In this document: positions 1-8,372 of the stretch, piece after piece | Layout: each line of letters begins with the position of its first letter | How positions within the stretch are numbered: position 1 is the stretch's first letter | Origin: Methylocapsa sp. D3K7 | GTDB lineage: Bacteria; Pseudomonadota; Alphaproteobacteria; Rhizobiales; Beijerinckiaceae | Length of the DNA stretch: 64,000 bases | Assembly (NCBI RefSeq): GCF_029855125.1 | Contig: NZ_CP123229.1 | Coordinates: forward strand, 3,826,501-3,890,500 | Direction of reading: 5' to 3' | Translations under genes and position numbers: made by a program | Notes under the pieces: model-generated | What the model was told of the DNA's origin: nothing | The model's database searches: none | Seen by the model: only the letters and a program-made list of their open reading frames with translations

Positions 1-173
1 CGCAAATCTTCAATTCGATTTACGGAATTTTCGACGAGAACGTTGAGGAAAATGTCGTCGAAAGCCATATCAGCAAGCTCCGCAAGAAATTGCGCCGCCA
101 CCTTGGCTACGATCCCATCAATTCAGTTCGCTATCTTGGCTACCGTTTGGATGAAACCATCGGCGGAGACTGA
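1..173 (+). CDS. Response regulator, OmpR/PhoB type, C-terminal end (partial)
   Basis: The reading frame enters from the left edge (first full codon at base 3) and stops with TGA at 171-173, giving the last 56 residues of a protein. The segment [18 protein letters not shown] followed by a V-R-Y-L-G-Y-R-L wing is the recognition helix and beta-hairpin of the winged-helix DNA-binding domain of two-component response regulators. The receiver domain lies outside the window, so the signal it serves is unknown. A sensor kinase would be expected nearby, but none follows downstream here; it may be upstream or elsewhere. Confidence 0.85.
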   Translation, partial: QIFNSIYGIFDENVEENVVESHISKLRKKLRRHLGYDPINSVRYLGYRLDETIGGD

Positions 174-864
174 CATACGCCGCCTCGGGGATCCCCGCTT
201 TGGCAAAAGCAAAGCTGCCCTGGCGAGAGAAAAAAAAGGCGGCGATTGGGTGAGGGTTCCGGCCCGGCACGAAGCCCGTGGCTACCAAACTATCGCGCCT
301 TCGTGATATCGCGGCCTCGTCGTGAAAAACCCATGACAAACCCGCATGCGCCGTGCCAACCCGAAATGATTCAGGGCGAGACTGCTCCCCAGCTGCTTGA
401 ATTTTGACCTAAGCAAGCCGTTTGAAGGGCTTGCCAGCTCTGCCTCTCCGGGCTTGCCTGGATATGAGAGCCAACTTCGCCCTTTTGGGTTAGAGCCACG
501 GCGTAGCCATCATGTTTGTTCAGCGGCAGGTTTGCCAGCGCCGGTCGCCGAAGCCGATCACCTTTCTCTTCCCGCGCTTTTTGGTCAATAGGCCTTTTGA
601 TCAAAAGGAATCGCTTCATCTCAACGAGAATTGATCAGGTTTTTCGCACCAAGCGTAAGCCTTTTATGGCGCTTATTTGACCGGACCTGCGATCGTTTGC
701 GCCCCGATCGCCTCCTAATTTCCCATGATTCCTCTCAGGCCGGCGAGTTGATCCGTGCTGCGATGCTGTTTGCATATGATGAAGATATGACAGTTTTGCA
801 AAAATTTGAAGAAACGGCCATATTTGAGTTCAGAATCCAAATCCGGGTGCCGGAGGAATTGAAG
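174..864. other. Intergenic stretch without a recognisable gene
   Basis: About 690 bases between the regulator and the Pr6Pr gene. Short frames exist on both strands but none has a ribosome binding site or family resemblance. The only distinct structure is a perfect 16-base palindrome, CCTTTTGATCAAAAGG, at 593-608, which could be an operator or simply chance. The promoter of the following gene should lie in the last part. Confidence 0.5.
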
Positions 865-1569
865 ATGCAGGGCGACGTCAAGGCGCCGGACGAAATTTTG
901 ACTCCGAATTCCTTACAATGGCGCTGCGCCGCGGCAATCGCCGGCATGGCGTGGTTCGGGGTCGGCTATCAGCTCTATTACAATATCGAAGAGGCGCTGG
1001 CCCAAAGTTTGCCGATGGCGGAACATCTGATCAACTTTTTTAGCTACTTCACGATGGAGACCAATTTGGTGACAGCTGTCGTGCTCACGATTTTCTGTGC
1101 CCAGCCGCAAGCGGAGCGTTTTTTGGCTGGACCAAGCTTAAATGCGGCGCTCGTTGTTTATGTCATTGTTGTCGGCGTCGTCTATGAGCTGCTTTTGCGG
1201 CATCTTTGGCATCCACAGGGATTGCGTTTATTTGCAGATACTCTTCTCCACGATGCCGTGCCTTTATTTTACACTTTATTCTGGCTCTTGTTGCTGCCAA
1301 AGGGAAAGTTGAGATGGCCAGATCCGGTAACTTGGCTGATTTACCCGCTCCTCTTCTTCATCTATTCCATGCTTCGCGGCGCGGTTTTCGGAGTCTATCC
1401 CTATCCCTTCATGGACGTCTCTAGGCTTGGGTTTGCGGCGGTAATGTTGAACGCAACGGTCCTGCTCGCTGTCTTTTTCGGGCTTGGTGCCGGTGTGATC
1501 GCGCTCGATCGCGCTCTCGGCTCAGACAGCCGTGGGCGGAGCGGGCTTGGCAGGGCCGCCGAACTCTGA
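865..1569 (+). CDS. Pr6Pr family integral membrane protein
   Basis: The product is 234 residues with about six hydrophobic segments spaced through residues 20-215, and conserved-looking W, Y and H residues between them (HLWHP, FFSYFT, FIYSMLRG). This layout matches the Pr6Pr/FAR-17a-AIG1-like family of small membrane proteins, whose biochemical role is not settled. The open frame extends further upstream to 631, but the ATG at 865 is preceded by GGAGGAA at a good distance and starts the recognisable protein, so I chose it. The N-terminal 20 residues are hydrophilic. The gene stands alone ahead of mtdA and is separated from it by about 150 bases, so it is probably an independent transcript. 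Confidence 0.75.
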   Translation: MQGDVKAPDEILTPNSLQWRCAAAIAGMAWFGVGYQLYYNIEEALAQSLPMAEHLINFFSYFTMETNLVTAVVLTIFCAQPQAERFLAGPSLNAALVVYVIVVGVVYELLLRHLWHPQGLRLFADTLLHDAVPLFYTLFWLLLLPKGKLRWPDPVTWLIYPLLFFIYSMLRGAVFGVYPYPFMDVSRLGFAAVMLNATVLLAVFFGLGAGVIALDRALGSDSRGRSGLGRAAEL

Positions 1570-1716
1570 CAAAGAGGGCCTTTGACGATTCCTTGTTCTG
1601 GCTCCAAGGAGATCGCGCGTCGGCACGATCGGCGGCTTTCTCGCCACTGATGTGTGCAATGCTGGAACGTCCTTTTCTTGCCCGGCCGGAAATAAATTCA
1701 AATCATTGAGACCGTC

Positions 1717-2577
1717 ATGACGAAGAAACTGTTGTTCCTGTTGGATACCGATCCCGTACCAAGCGTCTTCGACACGGTCGTTGGCTATGACGGCGGCGCC
1801 GATTACGTCATCGGCTATGGCGGTGTGACGCCGGAAAATGTCGGCGCGCTCGTCGACGGAACGATCTACACGCGAGGCCCCAAGGAAAAGCAATTTACCG
1901 CGATCTTCGTGGGCGGCGGCAGCATGGTCGCCGGTGAGGCCTTGTTCAAGAAAGTCAAGAAGCACTTTTTCGCGAATTTCCGGGTGTCGGTGATGCTGGA
2001 CAGCAATGGTTCCAACACGACAGCGGCGGCCGGCGTCGCGCTGCTCGCCAAAGCCAAACCGCTTGCTGGCAAGAAAGCGATTGTTCTCGCTGGTACGGGG
2101 CCGGTCGGGATGCGTGCGGCGGCGATGTTGCATATTGAAGGCGCCGAAGTCGCGATTACCTCGCGCTCGAAACAGCGAGCGGATGCGGCGAGCCAGGCGA
2201 TCAATGACCGCTTTGGCTTCGCGCCGGCGCCCATCGAGGCAATTGACAATGAAGCCCGCGCGGCGGCGGTGCAGGGCGCACAGGTGGTTTTTGCCGCGGG
2301 TGCCATCGGCGTTCCACTGCTCGATGAAAAGGACTGGCAGAACAACCCGGCGATCGAACTGCTCGCCGATTGCAACGCGCAGCCGCCGCTTGGTCTCGGC
2401 GGTGTCGAGGCGATCGACAAGGCGAAGGAGCGCCACGGCAAAATCGTGATCGGCGCCTTGGGGCTTGGCGGCTTGAAGTTGAAACTGCATCGCGCCTGCG
2501 TCGGACAATTGTTCGAAAACTCCGACCAAGTGTTCGATGCCGAGAATATCTATGCGCAAGCCAAAATCCTGGCCTGA
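1717..2577 (+). CDS. mtdA: NADP-dependent methylene-H4F/methylene-H4MPT dehydrogenase MtdA
   Basis: The 286-residue product is full length for MtdA and strongly resembles the Methylobacterium enzyme along its whole length. It shows the N-terminal block YDGGADYVIGYG, the substrate-domain motif DSNGSNTTAAAG (about 95-106), and the Rossmann-type NADP site GTGPVGMRAA (about 126-135). The late segment NAQPPLGLGG and the LGLGGLKLKLHRA block are also typical. Known function: oxidation or reduction of methylene-tetrahydrofolate (and methylene-tetrahydromethanopterin) with NADP in methylotrophic C1 metabolism, linking formaldehyde/formate to the serine cycle. It lies 12 bases upstream of fchA in the same direction, an operon arrangement that pairs the two successive reactions. 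The ATG has only a weak upstream GAGA, which is unremarkable. Confidence 0.95.
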   Translation: MTKKLLFLLDTDPVPSVFDTVVGYDGGADYVIGYGGVTPENVGALVDGTIYTRGPKEKQFTAIFVGGGSMVAGEALFKKVKKHFFANFRVSVMLDSNGSNTTAAAGVALLAKAKPLAGKKAIVLAGTGPVGMRAAAMLHIEGAEVAITSRSKQRADAASQAINDRFGFAPAPIEAIDNEARAAAVQGAQVVFAAGAIGVPLLDEKDWQNNPAIELLADCNAQPPLGLGGVEAIDKAKERHGKIVIGALGLGGLKLKLHRACVGQLFENSDQVFDAENIYAQAKILA

Positions 2578-2589
2578 CTTTCAAGGATT

Positions 2590-3228
2590 ATGACACTCAT
2601 GACCATGAACAGTTCCATCGGGACCTTTCTCGCCGATCTCGCCAGTGAACGCCCGACGCCCGGCGGCGGCGGCGCGGCGGCGGTCTGCGGCGCCATTGGC
2701 GCGGCACTTGTCTCCATGGTGGCCAATCTTACCATTGGCAAAAAGAACTATGAAGCGGTCTCCGAAGATCTCAAGGCAGTGAATGCCAAGGCTGAGGCAC
2801 TGCGCGCTGAGTTGACTAGGGCGATTGAGGAAGATGTCGTGGCGTTCAATTCCGTGATGGCCGCTTATGGGTTGCCGCGAGCAACCGACGACGAGAAAGC
2901 CAAGCGCACCGCGGCGATTCAAGCTGCCTTGAGGGATGCGACTCTGGCTCCGTTGCGCGCCGTCAAAGCCTGCTTCGAGGTTATGCGCCTGTCCGCCGCG
3001 GTGGCGGAGAAGGGCAATCTGAATGTCATCAGCGATGCTGGGGTCGCCGTGCTTGCGGCGAACGCCGGGTTGCGCAGCGCGGCGCTGAATGTGTTCATCA
3101 ACGCCAAGGCGATCAAGGATCGCGATTTTGCCGAAAAGCAGCTCGCGGAAGTCAACGCCCTGCTCGCACAGGCGGCGGAGACGACAGAATCCGTTTATCA
3201 GACCGTCAAAGCCAAGATCGGCGGGTAA
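2590..3228 (+). CDS. fchA: Methenyltetrahydrofolate cyclohydrolase FchA
   Basis: A 212-residue protein of the FchA/FTCD cyclodeaminase-like family. The marker is the N-terminal glycine block TPGGGGAAA (about 23-31) followed by a helical protein with the segments LTIGKKNYE and VAEKGNLNVISDAGVAVL. It matches the Methylobacterium Fch enzyme in length and sequence. Function: interconversion of methenyl-H4F and formyl-H4F, the step after MtdA. Three in-frame ATGs (2590, 2599, 2605) lie close together; AAGGA at 2583-2587 fits the second or third better in spacing, so the true start may be a few codons later. Cytoplasmic, expected to be cotranscribed with mtdA. Confidence 0.93.
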   Translation: MTLMTMNSSIGTFLADLASERPTPGGGGAAAVCGAIGAALVSMVANLTIGKKNYEAVSEDLKAVNAKAEALRAELTRAIEEDVVAFNSVMAAYGLPRATDDEKAKRTAAIQAALRDATLAPLRAVKACFEVMRLSAAVAEKGNLNVISDAGVAVLAANAGLRSAALNVFINAKAIKDRDFAEKQLAEVNALLAQAAETTESVYQTVKAKIGG

Positions 3229-3316
3229 ATTTGCTGAAATTCATACGCAAGCGTCGATTTTTCAAATTTCCTCACCGGCGAAATAGGAACGCCGCTACCT
3301 AAGGCCGCGGGGGATC

Positions 3317-4252
3317 ATGCTCGAAGTTCATGCGCCAACGGGATGTGCGGTGATCGATGGCAAACGCGCTTCGAAACGGGTGCTTGCGCGCGTGACGGAA
3401 GTAGCGCGCTCGCTCGCCGCGCAAGGGCTTAGGCCGGGGCTCGCGGTCATCCTCGTCGGCGAGGATCCGGCAAGCCAGGTCTATGTCAAATCCAAGGGCA
3501 AGGCGGCACATGCCTGCGGGTTTCACTCGATCCAGCACGACCTTGCCGCGACGGTCAGCGAAGAGGAGCTGCTGGCTCTCGTCGAAACGCTGAATGCCGA
3601 TCCGGCGATCCACGGAATTTTGTTGCAATTGCCTTTGCCTCGCCCGCTCGATCCGGGCCGCGTCATCGACGCCATTTCTCCAGGCAAGGATGTCGATGGC
3701 CTGCACCCGGTCAATGCTGGGCTGCTTGCGAGCGGCGACATGAAACGCGCGCTCGTGCCTTGCACGCCGGCGGGCAGCATGGTCCTTCTCGACATGGCGG
3801 CCGAGGCGCTAGGGGTCAAACTTTCGGGAGCCGAAGCCGTCGTCGTCGGCCGTTCGAATCTGGTCGGCAAGCCAATTGCCCAACTGCTGCTTGGCCGCAA
3901 TGCGACGGTGACCATCGCCCATTCGCGCACCCTCGGTCTCGCGGCAACGGTGGCGAGAGCCGATGTCGTGATCGCCGCGGTCGGCCGTCCTGAGATGATT
4001 CGCGGAGCATGGATCAAGCCTGGCGCGATTGTCATTGACGTCGGCATCAACCGGATGCCGGGCGAGGGTCTAAATGCGTCTGGAATGCCCAAAACGAAGC
4101 TTGTCGGCGATGTTGCTTTTGCCGAGACCATCGAGCGCGCGGGTGCGATCACTCCGGTGCCCGGTGGCGTCGGACCGATGACGATTGCGATGCTGATGGA
4201 AAATACGCTCCGCGCGGCGCTTTTAAGCTCGGGCCGAACCCCTTCTTTCTGA
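3317..4252 (+). CDS. folD: Bifunctional methylene-H4F dehydrogenase / methenyl-H4F cyclohydrolase FolD
   Basis: A 311-residue FolD. The catalytic lysine lies in YVKSKGKAA (Lys about 58), followed by the QLPLPRPLD substrate loop, the DVDGLHP motif, the Rossmann segment [12 protein letters not shown] and the C-terminal [10 protein letters not shown]. It catalyses the same two reactions as the neighbouring MtdA plus FchA together. The gene follows fchA by 88 bases in the same direction and may share its transcript. Carrying FolD next to a complete MtdA/FchA pair is noteworthy, since in several serine-cycle methylotrophs the pair stands in for FolD. No sign of damage: all key motifs are present. 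Confidence 0.95.
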   Translation: MLEVHAPTGCAVIDGKRASKRVLARVTEVARSLAAQGLRPGLAVILVGEDPASQVYVKSKGKAAHACGFHSIQHDLAATVSEEELLALVETLNADPAIHGILLQLPLPRPLDPGRVIDAISPGKDVDGLHPVNAGLLASGDMKRALVPCTPAGSMVLLDMAAEALGVKLSGAEAVVVGRSNLVGKPIAQLLLGRNATVTIAHSRTLGLAATVARADVVIAAVGRPEMIRGAWIKPGAIVIDVGINRMPGEGLNASGMPKTKLVGDVAFAETIERAGAITPVPGGVGPMTIAMLMENTLRAALLSSGRTPSF

Positions 4253-4358
4253 CATTCCGACGCACGGTCTCGTGTGGATTTTCGTGTGCAATTCCAAAAG
4301 TTAACTTCGCGGAAACCTTAACGGCGTTTTATGACGCCAGTGGATCGTGGAGTTGGCA

Positions 4359-5906
4359 ATGGACGGGCGCGACTTCGAGGCGCTTTGCACGGGGCGTTCC
4401 CGCATCTGGGATCGGGACCAGGAGCACGAAGCTGTGACCGCCAAAATAGGGTGGTTGGCCGGGCTGCCGCTGGCTGTTTTGGTTTTCATCGTCAGTTTGC
4501 TTTTTGCCGGTCTCCTTTGTCTGCAGCAGCCACTTTATAGCGCCGAAGCTCAGGTTTTGATCGGTCCGCGCACCGCCGGCCTTATTGGTCTGCGCTCCAA
4601 CCTTGCTCTTTTTGGAGGTGCCAGCGGTATTGGTCCAGCCGCTGGCCAGGCGCAGCTTATTGCATCGCGTGACCTTGCCCGCCGTGCGATCAAGGATCTT
4701 CAGATCGAGGTCAACCCCGAGTTTGACACCGCGGCGCGAAGTTCCGATCCGATCTCCCGGTCGCTCATTTTTCTCGGCATTCTCCGCGATCCCGCCCGGA
4801 AAAGCTTGGAGGATCGCGTTCTTGAAACCTATCAAGACCGGCTTCGAGTGAGTGCGCCGGGCATGGGAAGCCTTCTGACCATTGCATTTCAGTCGGAAAA
4901 CCCAGAGTTTGCAGCAACTGCCGCCAATCGTATCACGGAACTCTATTTGGAAATGCGGGCTGGCACGAGTGCCTTACCGCAGAATGGCGAGGCCCGAATC
5001 GCATCGCACGCCACCCCGCCGTTGCAACGGATTTATCCAACCAGGCCCTTAATGCTCTTGTCAGGTGCCGCGATACTTGTCATGGGCCTTGGCGCCTTGG
5101 TGTCGGCTGCGGCTTCGGGAAGGCGGGCACCCGGACACCTGGACAAGCCGTTGGAACAGCCTCGTGCCCTGGGGGAGGTTCGTATCGTTGCCCGTCACGG
5201 TGAACTGGACAAGCCGCATCTGCGGCGAGCTCTGGAAGACTCCACGGACTCAGAACCTGCCGGGCAGGGGGACCCAGGCTCCGGATACGTCGGCGCAAAA
5301 ATCATCGCTCGCATTCTTGCAGCGCACGTCAACGGGTACGGCGCGCGAGGCACACGAATCGTTGCGACGACACTGAGCGAGGTGGCGGCGTCCGGTGTCA
5401 TGCGCGATTTCGCGCGAGATCTTGCGCGGGAAGGACGTTCGATCGTCATCGGTCTCGACCCGTCAAGCCTGTTCGATTTTGGCGAGCTTGCCAGCCGGCC
5501 AGATGACGGCGGCCTAGTAGGCGGCGAGGAGCCGGGGCTTTGCGAGCTTCTAAACGGCACAGCCACCTTCGCGGAAGTCATTTGCCGGGATCCCGCCTCC
5601 CGTCTGCATTTTCTGCGGGCCGGACGCGACGGTGAATTCAATCTCCACGAATTCGAAAATGTGCTGGATTCCTTGGCGCAGATCTATGATTTTCTCATCA
5701 TGATCGCGCCGCCGCTTGACGTGACCAACATCGCCGCAATCCTCGCCACGAAAGCGGATTTCGTGTTGCTGGCATCCTCGGCTGGGCCGCAAAACGGCCA
5801 AGTTTTAGAAGCCGAGGCGCGATTGATCGAAGCTGGCGCTGGCGAGGTGTTGCTGATTGGCCTGCCGGACCCATCGCCGAGAGTCATCGGCCGGGATGCC
5901 GCCTGA
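4359..5906 (+). CDS. Wzz-type polysaccharide chain-length protein with degenerate tyrosine-kinase-like C-terminus
   Basis: A 515-residue protein. Residues about 25-60 form a first membrane helix after a cytoplasmic start, then a periplasmic Wzz-type domain (SAEAQVLIG, coiled segments), a second helix around 225-250 after a proline-rich RIYPTRPL (usual in Wzz proteins), and a cytoplasmic C-terminal domain. The latter looks like the BY-kinase fold (AKIIARILAAHVN, RIVATTLSEV, SIVIGLDPSS, YDFLIMIAPP) but the Walker A loop G-x-x-x-x-GK-S/T is absent. I therefore expect no kinase activity. It probably helps set exopolysaccharide chain length or export. Start: the ATG at 4359 has GGAG six bases before it; a GTG at 4347 is an alternative. 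No other polysaccharide genes are adjacent. Confidence 0.75.
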   Translation: MDGRDFEALCTGRSRIWDRDQEHEAVTAKIGWLAGLPLAVLVFIVSLLFAGLLCLQQPLYSAEAQVLIGPRTAGLIGLRSNLALFGGASGIGPAAGQAQLIASRDLARRAIKDLQIEVNPEFDTAARSSDPISRSLIFLGILRDPARKSLEDRVLETYQDRLRVSAPGMGSLLTIAFQSENPEFAATAANRITELYLEMRAGTSALPQNGEARIASHATPPLQRIYPTRPLMLLSGAAILVMGLGALVSAAASGRRAPGHLDKPLEQPRALGEVRIVARHGELDKPHLRRALEDSTDSEPAGQGDPGSGYVGAKIIARILAAHVNGYGARGTRIVATTLSEVAASGVMRDFARDLAREGRSIVIGLDPSSLFDFGELASRPDDGGLVGGEEPGLCELLNGTATFAEVICRDPASRLHFLRAGRDGEFNLHEFENVLDSLAQIYDFLIMIAPPLDVTNIAAILATKADFVLLASSAGPQNGQVLEAEARLIEAGAGEVLLIGLPDPSPRVIGRDAA

Positions 5907-5926
5907 CGTATAACGCAAGCATGTGA

Positions 5927-6142
5927 TTACGCTCCAGCGTCCGGTTTTTCCATCCATTTGATCAGCGGCATCAGCGGCACGATCCAAACCAAGCCAAGCC
6001 CGGCATAGCAAAGAATTTGTATGAGAACAGGCGCTTCCCTCAGCGGGCGCGCTTGTGCCAGGGCCATGGCAATGAGGGCGTAGGCCGGCACAAACAAGAT
6101 CACGATGATGGTGCCGATAAGTTTGCGGAACCGGCCGCGCAT
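5927..6142 (-). CDS. DUF2842 small membrane protein
   Basis: A 71-residue protein with two membrane helices (about 10-30 and 42-62) and a positively charged start, MRGRFRKLIG. The length, two-helix layout and the closing LMPLIKWMEKPD fit the alphaproteobacterial DUF2842 family, which has no assigned function. The ATG is preceded by GGAG. It is transcribed towards the Wzz gene and convergent with it; the short gap of about 20 bases holds no clear terminator. Confidence 0.8.
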   Translation of the reverse strand: MRGRFRKLIGTIIVILFVPAYALIAMALAQARPLREAPVLIQILCYAGLGLVWIVPLMPLIKWMEKPDAGA

Positions 6143-6309
6143 GATGCTCCTTCATTCCGTTGCGGCATGCCGCGCATGGACATGCGCTTTGCGGATGTTT
6201 ATGGCTTCATCTGTAGACACCGCGTGCCATGAGCACTTCTTAAGCCCTCGCAACTTGATCGCCTATCCAAAACATCCGCTATTGCTACGATCTTGTTCCC
6301 GGACAGCGA

Positions 6310-7287
6310 ATGAGCATTGCGACAATGACCATCCCTAGCCCCTGTACCGGTATCTGCAAGATGGACGATGCGTTGGGCGTGTGTCTTGGATGCGGCCGCA
6401 CCGGCGGCGAGATCGCGGAATGGTCTTTGGCCAGTGACGAGCGCCGGAGCGCGATCTGGGCCGTTCTGCCGCGACGCTTCGACAAATTGGGTCTTGCAAT
6501 CGCAAGGTTGCCCTGGCCGGCTGGCGAGATTGCGGAATTCGTCGGCCGTAGCCTGGAGCAAAAATCCGGCACCTGGACTCTTGGATGTTACGGGGCGATT
6601 GCCGAATTTCTTTGCGTGGATGACGAAACATGCCAAGTGACCGCCGCCGGAGAAACCATCACCGCGCGCTCGACTCGCGGCGCGCTGCGGTTGACGATCG
6701 GCGAACACGTCAGAGCGTTGCAGTTGCGTGCCGGCAATGATTATGGCCCAATCTTTCTTGTGGTCCTCAAAGCGAGAGCGAATGTTCCGGTTACGACTAC
6801 GCTGACGCCGCTCGGCCCCGATGAAGGCGCAATCCAGCCCGAATGCCGCGATCAGCCGTGGTTCGATTTGGGGTTGGGGCGGGACGACCTGCGCTTTTGT
6901 GTTCGGTCCTCTTCCGAGGAACTGCACAATACCTTGAACCTTGTGTCGGGACAGCCGCTTACTGCGGTTCTGCGAGATGCCGGAGCCACAATCGTCGCGC
7001 ATAGTCCAGTAAGGATTGTCGAATCACCGCTTGGGCGGGCAGAGATTTATACCCCGATTCCGCCGCCGGGCGGCCAATCCCCCGATGGGCCGCATACGCA
7101 TTTGCTGCCCAGCCATCTGGCGATGGGCCGCGCGACACCGCCGGGGATCGATCTGCCTCCGGTTTATGCGCTCGGAGCAACGTTCTATCCCCATGCCGGA
7201 TCGCAAAAGGGTGTTGGGCCGGAGTATTCCGAGCCTGTGCCTGTGCACGATCTTGTTGCTGGATGTGAGGACTCCAAACGTGGGTGA
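6310..7287 (+). CDS. DUF1289 (Fe-S-type cysteine motif) protein with long uncharacterised C-terminal domain
   Basis: A 325-residue protein. The first 60 residues form a DUF1289 domain: IPSPCTGICKMD, then CLGCGRTGGEIAEW, with four cysteines that could bind iron-sulfur or zinc. DUF1289 proteins are usually under 100 residues, so the remaining 260 residues are an added domain. They hold a predicted beta-rich part (about 85-160) and end in a histidine/proline-rich tail (GPHTHLLPSH). I do not recognise a function for that part. It ends one base before the start codon of ctaA, so the two are very likely cotranscribed and translationally coupled. Confidence 0.7.
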   Translation: MSIATMTIPSPCTGICKMDDALGVCLGCGRTGGEIAEWSLASDERRSAIWAVLPRRFDKLGLAIARLPWPAGEIAEFVGRSLEQKSGTWTLGCYGAIAEFLCVDDETCQVTAAGETITARSTRGALRLTIGEHVRALQLRAGNDYGPIFLVVLKARANVPVTTTLTPLGPDEGAIQPECRDQPWFDLGLGRDDLRFCVRSSSEELHNTLNLVSGQPLTAVLRDAGATIVAHSPVRIVESPLGRAEIYTPIPPPGGQSPDGPHTHLLPSHLAMGRATPPGIDLPPVYALGATFYPHAGSQKGVGPEYSEPVPVHDLVAGCEDSKRG

Positions 7288-7288
7288 A

Positions 7289-8359
7289 ATGCCGGCCAGC
7301 CGCTTGCATGCGGCAAAAAATGGCTCGCTGACCCCATCCTATCGTGCGGTCGCGATCTGGCTCTGGAGCCTTGCCGGGCTCGTGTTTTTGATGGTGATTG
7401 TCGGTGGCGCAACAAGGCTTACCGAATCCGGCCTGTCCATTACCGAATGGAAGCCCTTGAGCGGCATCATCCCGCCGCTCAGCCAAGCCGCGTGGCTGGC
7501 GGAATTCGAGAACTACAAAAAAATTCCGCAATATGCACAGCTCTTCCCGGACATGGATTTGGGCGGCTTCAAATTCATTTTCTTCTTTGAGTGGAGCCAC
7601 CGGCTGCTGGGCCGTCTCATCGGCGCGGCCATGGCGTTGCCGCTTGTTTATTTTTGGGTGAAAGGAAATTTGCCGCCTGGATACAAGGTAAAACTTCTCG
7701 CTGTGCTCGCGCTTGGCAGCGTTCAGGGGATTGTTGGCTGGTGGATGGTGAAATCCGGGCTTTCCGATCGGGTCGAGGTCGCGCAAGAGCGTCTCGCCGT
7801 TCACCTTCTACTCGCCAGTCTGACGTTCGCCGCGCTGGTTTGGCTGGCAGCCTCACTCAAGCGCCGTGACGCGGAACTTTCGCAACGGGTCTTGCCTGGG
7901 CTCAAATGGTTCGCGGGCAGCATCACCTTGCTCGTGCTGCTGCAAATCGGGTTCGGTGCTCTCGTTGCCGGCTTGCGGGCGGGACGCGCCTTCAACACCT
8001 GGCCGCTGATCGATGGATATTTTTGGCCGCCCCTCGATCAATTGACTTTGCTGACGCCGCTTTGGCGAAACTTTCTCGACAATATTTTGCTGGTTCAATT
8101 TCAACATCGCATGACGGCATATGTGCTTTTGGCGGTTGCACTCGTTCAGGTTTTTTATGCTTCGCGCGTCGCGAGGGGAAGCCGGGCGCAACGGCGCGCC
8201 ATTGCGGTGGTAGGGCTTGTGGCGGCGCAGACCGCGATTGGAATCGTGGCACTCGTTCTCGTGGTTCCGCTCTGGGCGGGGCTCTTACATCAAGCTTTTG
8301 CGATGCTCGTCTTGGGGATGGCGGTGGCGCATGCGCAGGCCCTGTCCCAATCGCGCTAG
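7289..8359 (+). CDS. ctaA: Haem A synthase CtaA
   Basis: A 356-residue protein with eight predicted membrane helices. It carries the CtaA landmarks: GGATRLTESGLSITEWKP after helix 1, WSHRLLGR and QHRMTAYVLL with haem-ligand histidines, and GLRAGRAFNTWPLIDG in the middle. It converts haem O to haem A for aa3-type cytochrome oxidase in the inner membrane. The long open frame begins earlier inside the previous gene, but the conserved protein begins at the ATG at 7289, one base after the previous stop; a GTG at 7280 is another possible start. No ctaB or cox genes are in the window, as is common for alphaproteobacterial ctaA. Confidence 0.92.
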   Translation: MPASRLHAAKNGSLTPSYRAVAIWLWSLAGLVFLMVIVGGATRLTESGLSITEWKPLSGIIPPLSQAAWLAEFENYKKIPQYAQLFPDMDLGGFKFIFFFEWSHRLLGRLIGAAMALPLVYFWVKGNLPPGYKVKLLAVLALGSVQGIVGWWMVKSGLSDRVEVAQERLAVHLLLASLTFAALVWLAASLKRRDAELSQRVLPGLKWFAGSITLLVLLQIGFGALVAGLRAGRAFNTWPLIDGYFWPPLDQLTLLTPLWRNFLDNILLVQFQHRMTAYVLLAVALVQVFYASRVARGSRAQRRAIAVVGLVAAQTAIGIVALVLVVPLWAGLLHQAFAMLVLGMAVAHAQALSQSR

Positions 8360-8372
8360 GACTTCTTTCTTG

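Noticed and set aside
1522..2559. 345-codon minus frame opposite mtdA
   Set aside because: Shadow of mtdA, which has full family support.
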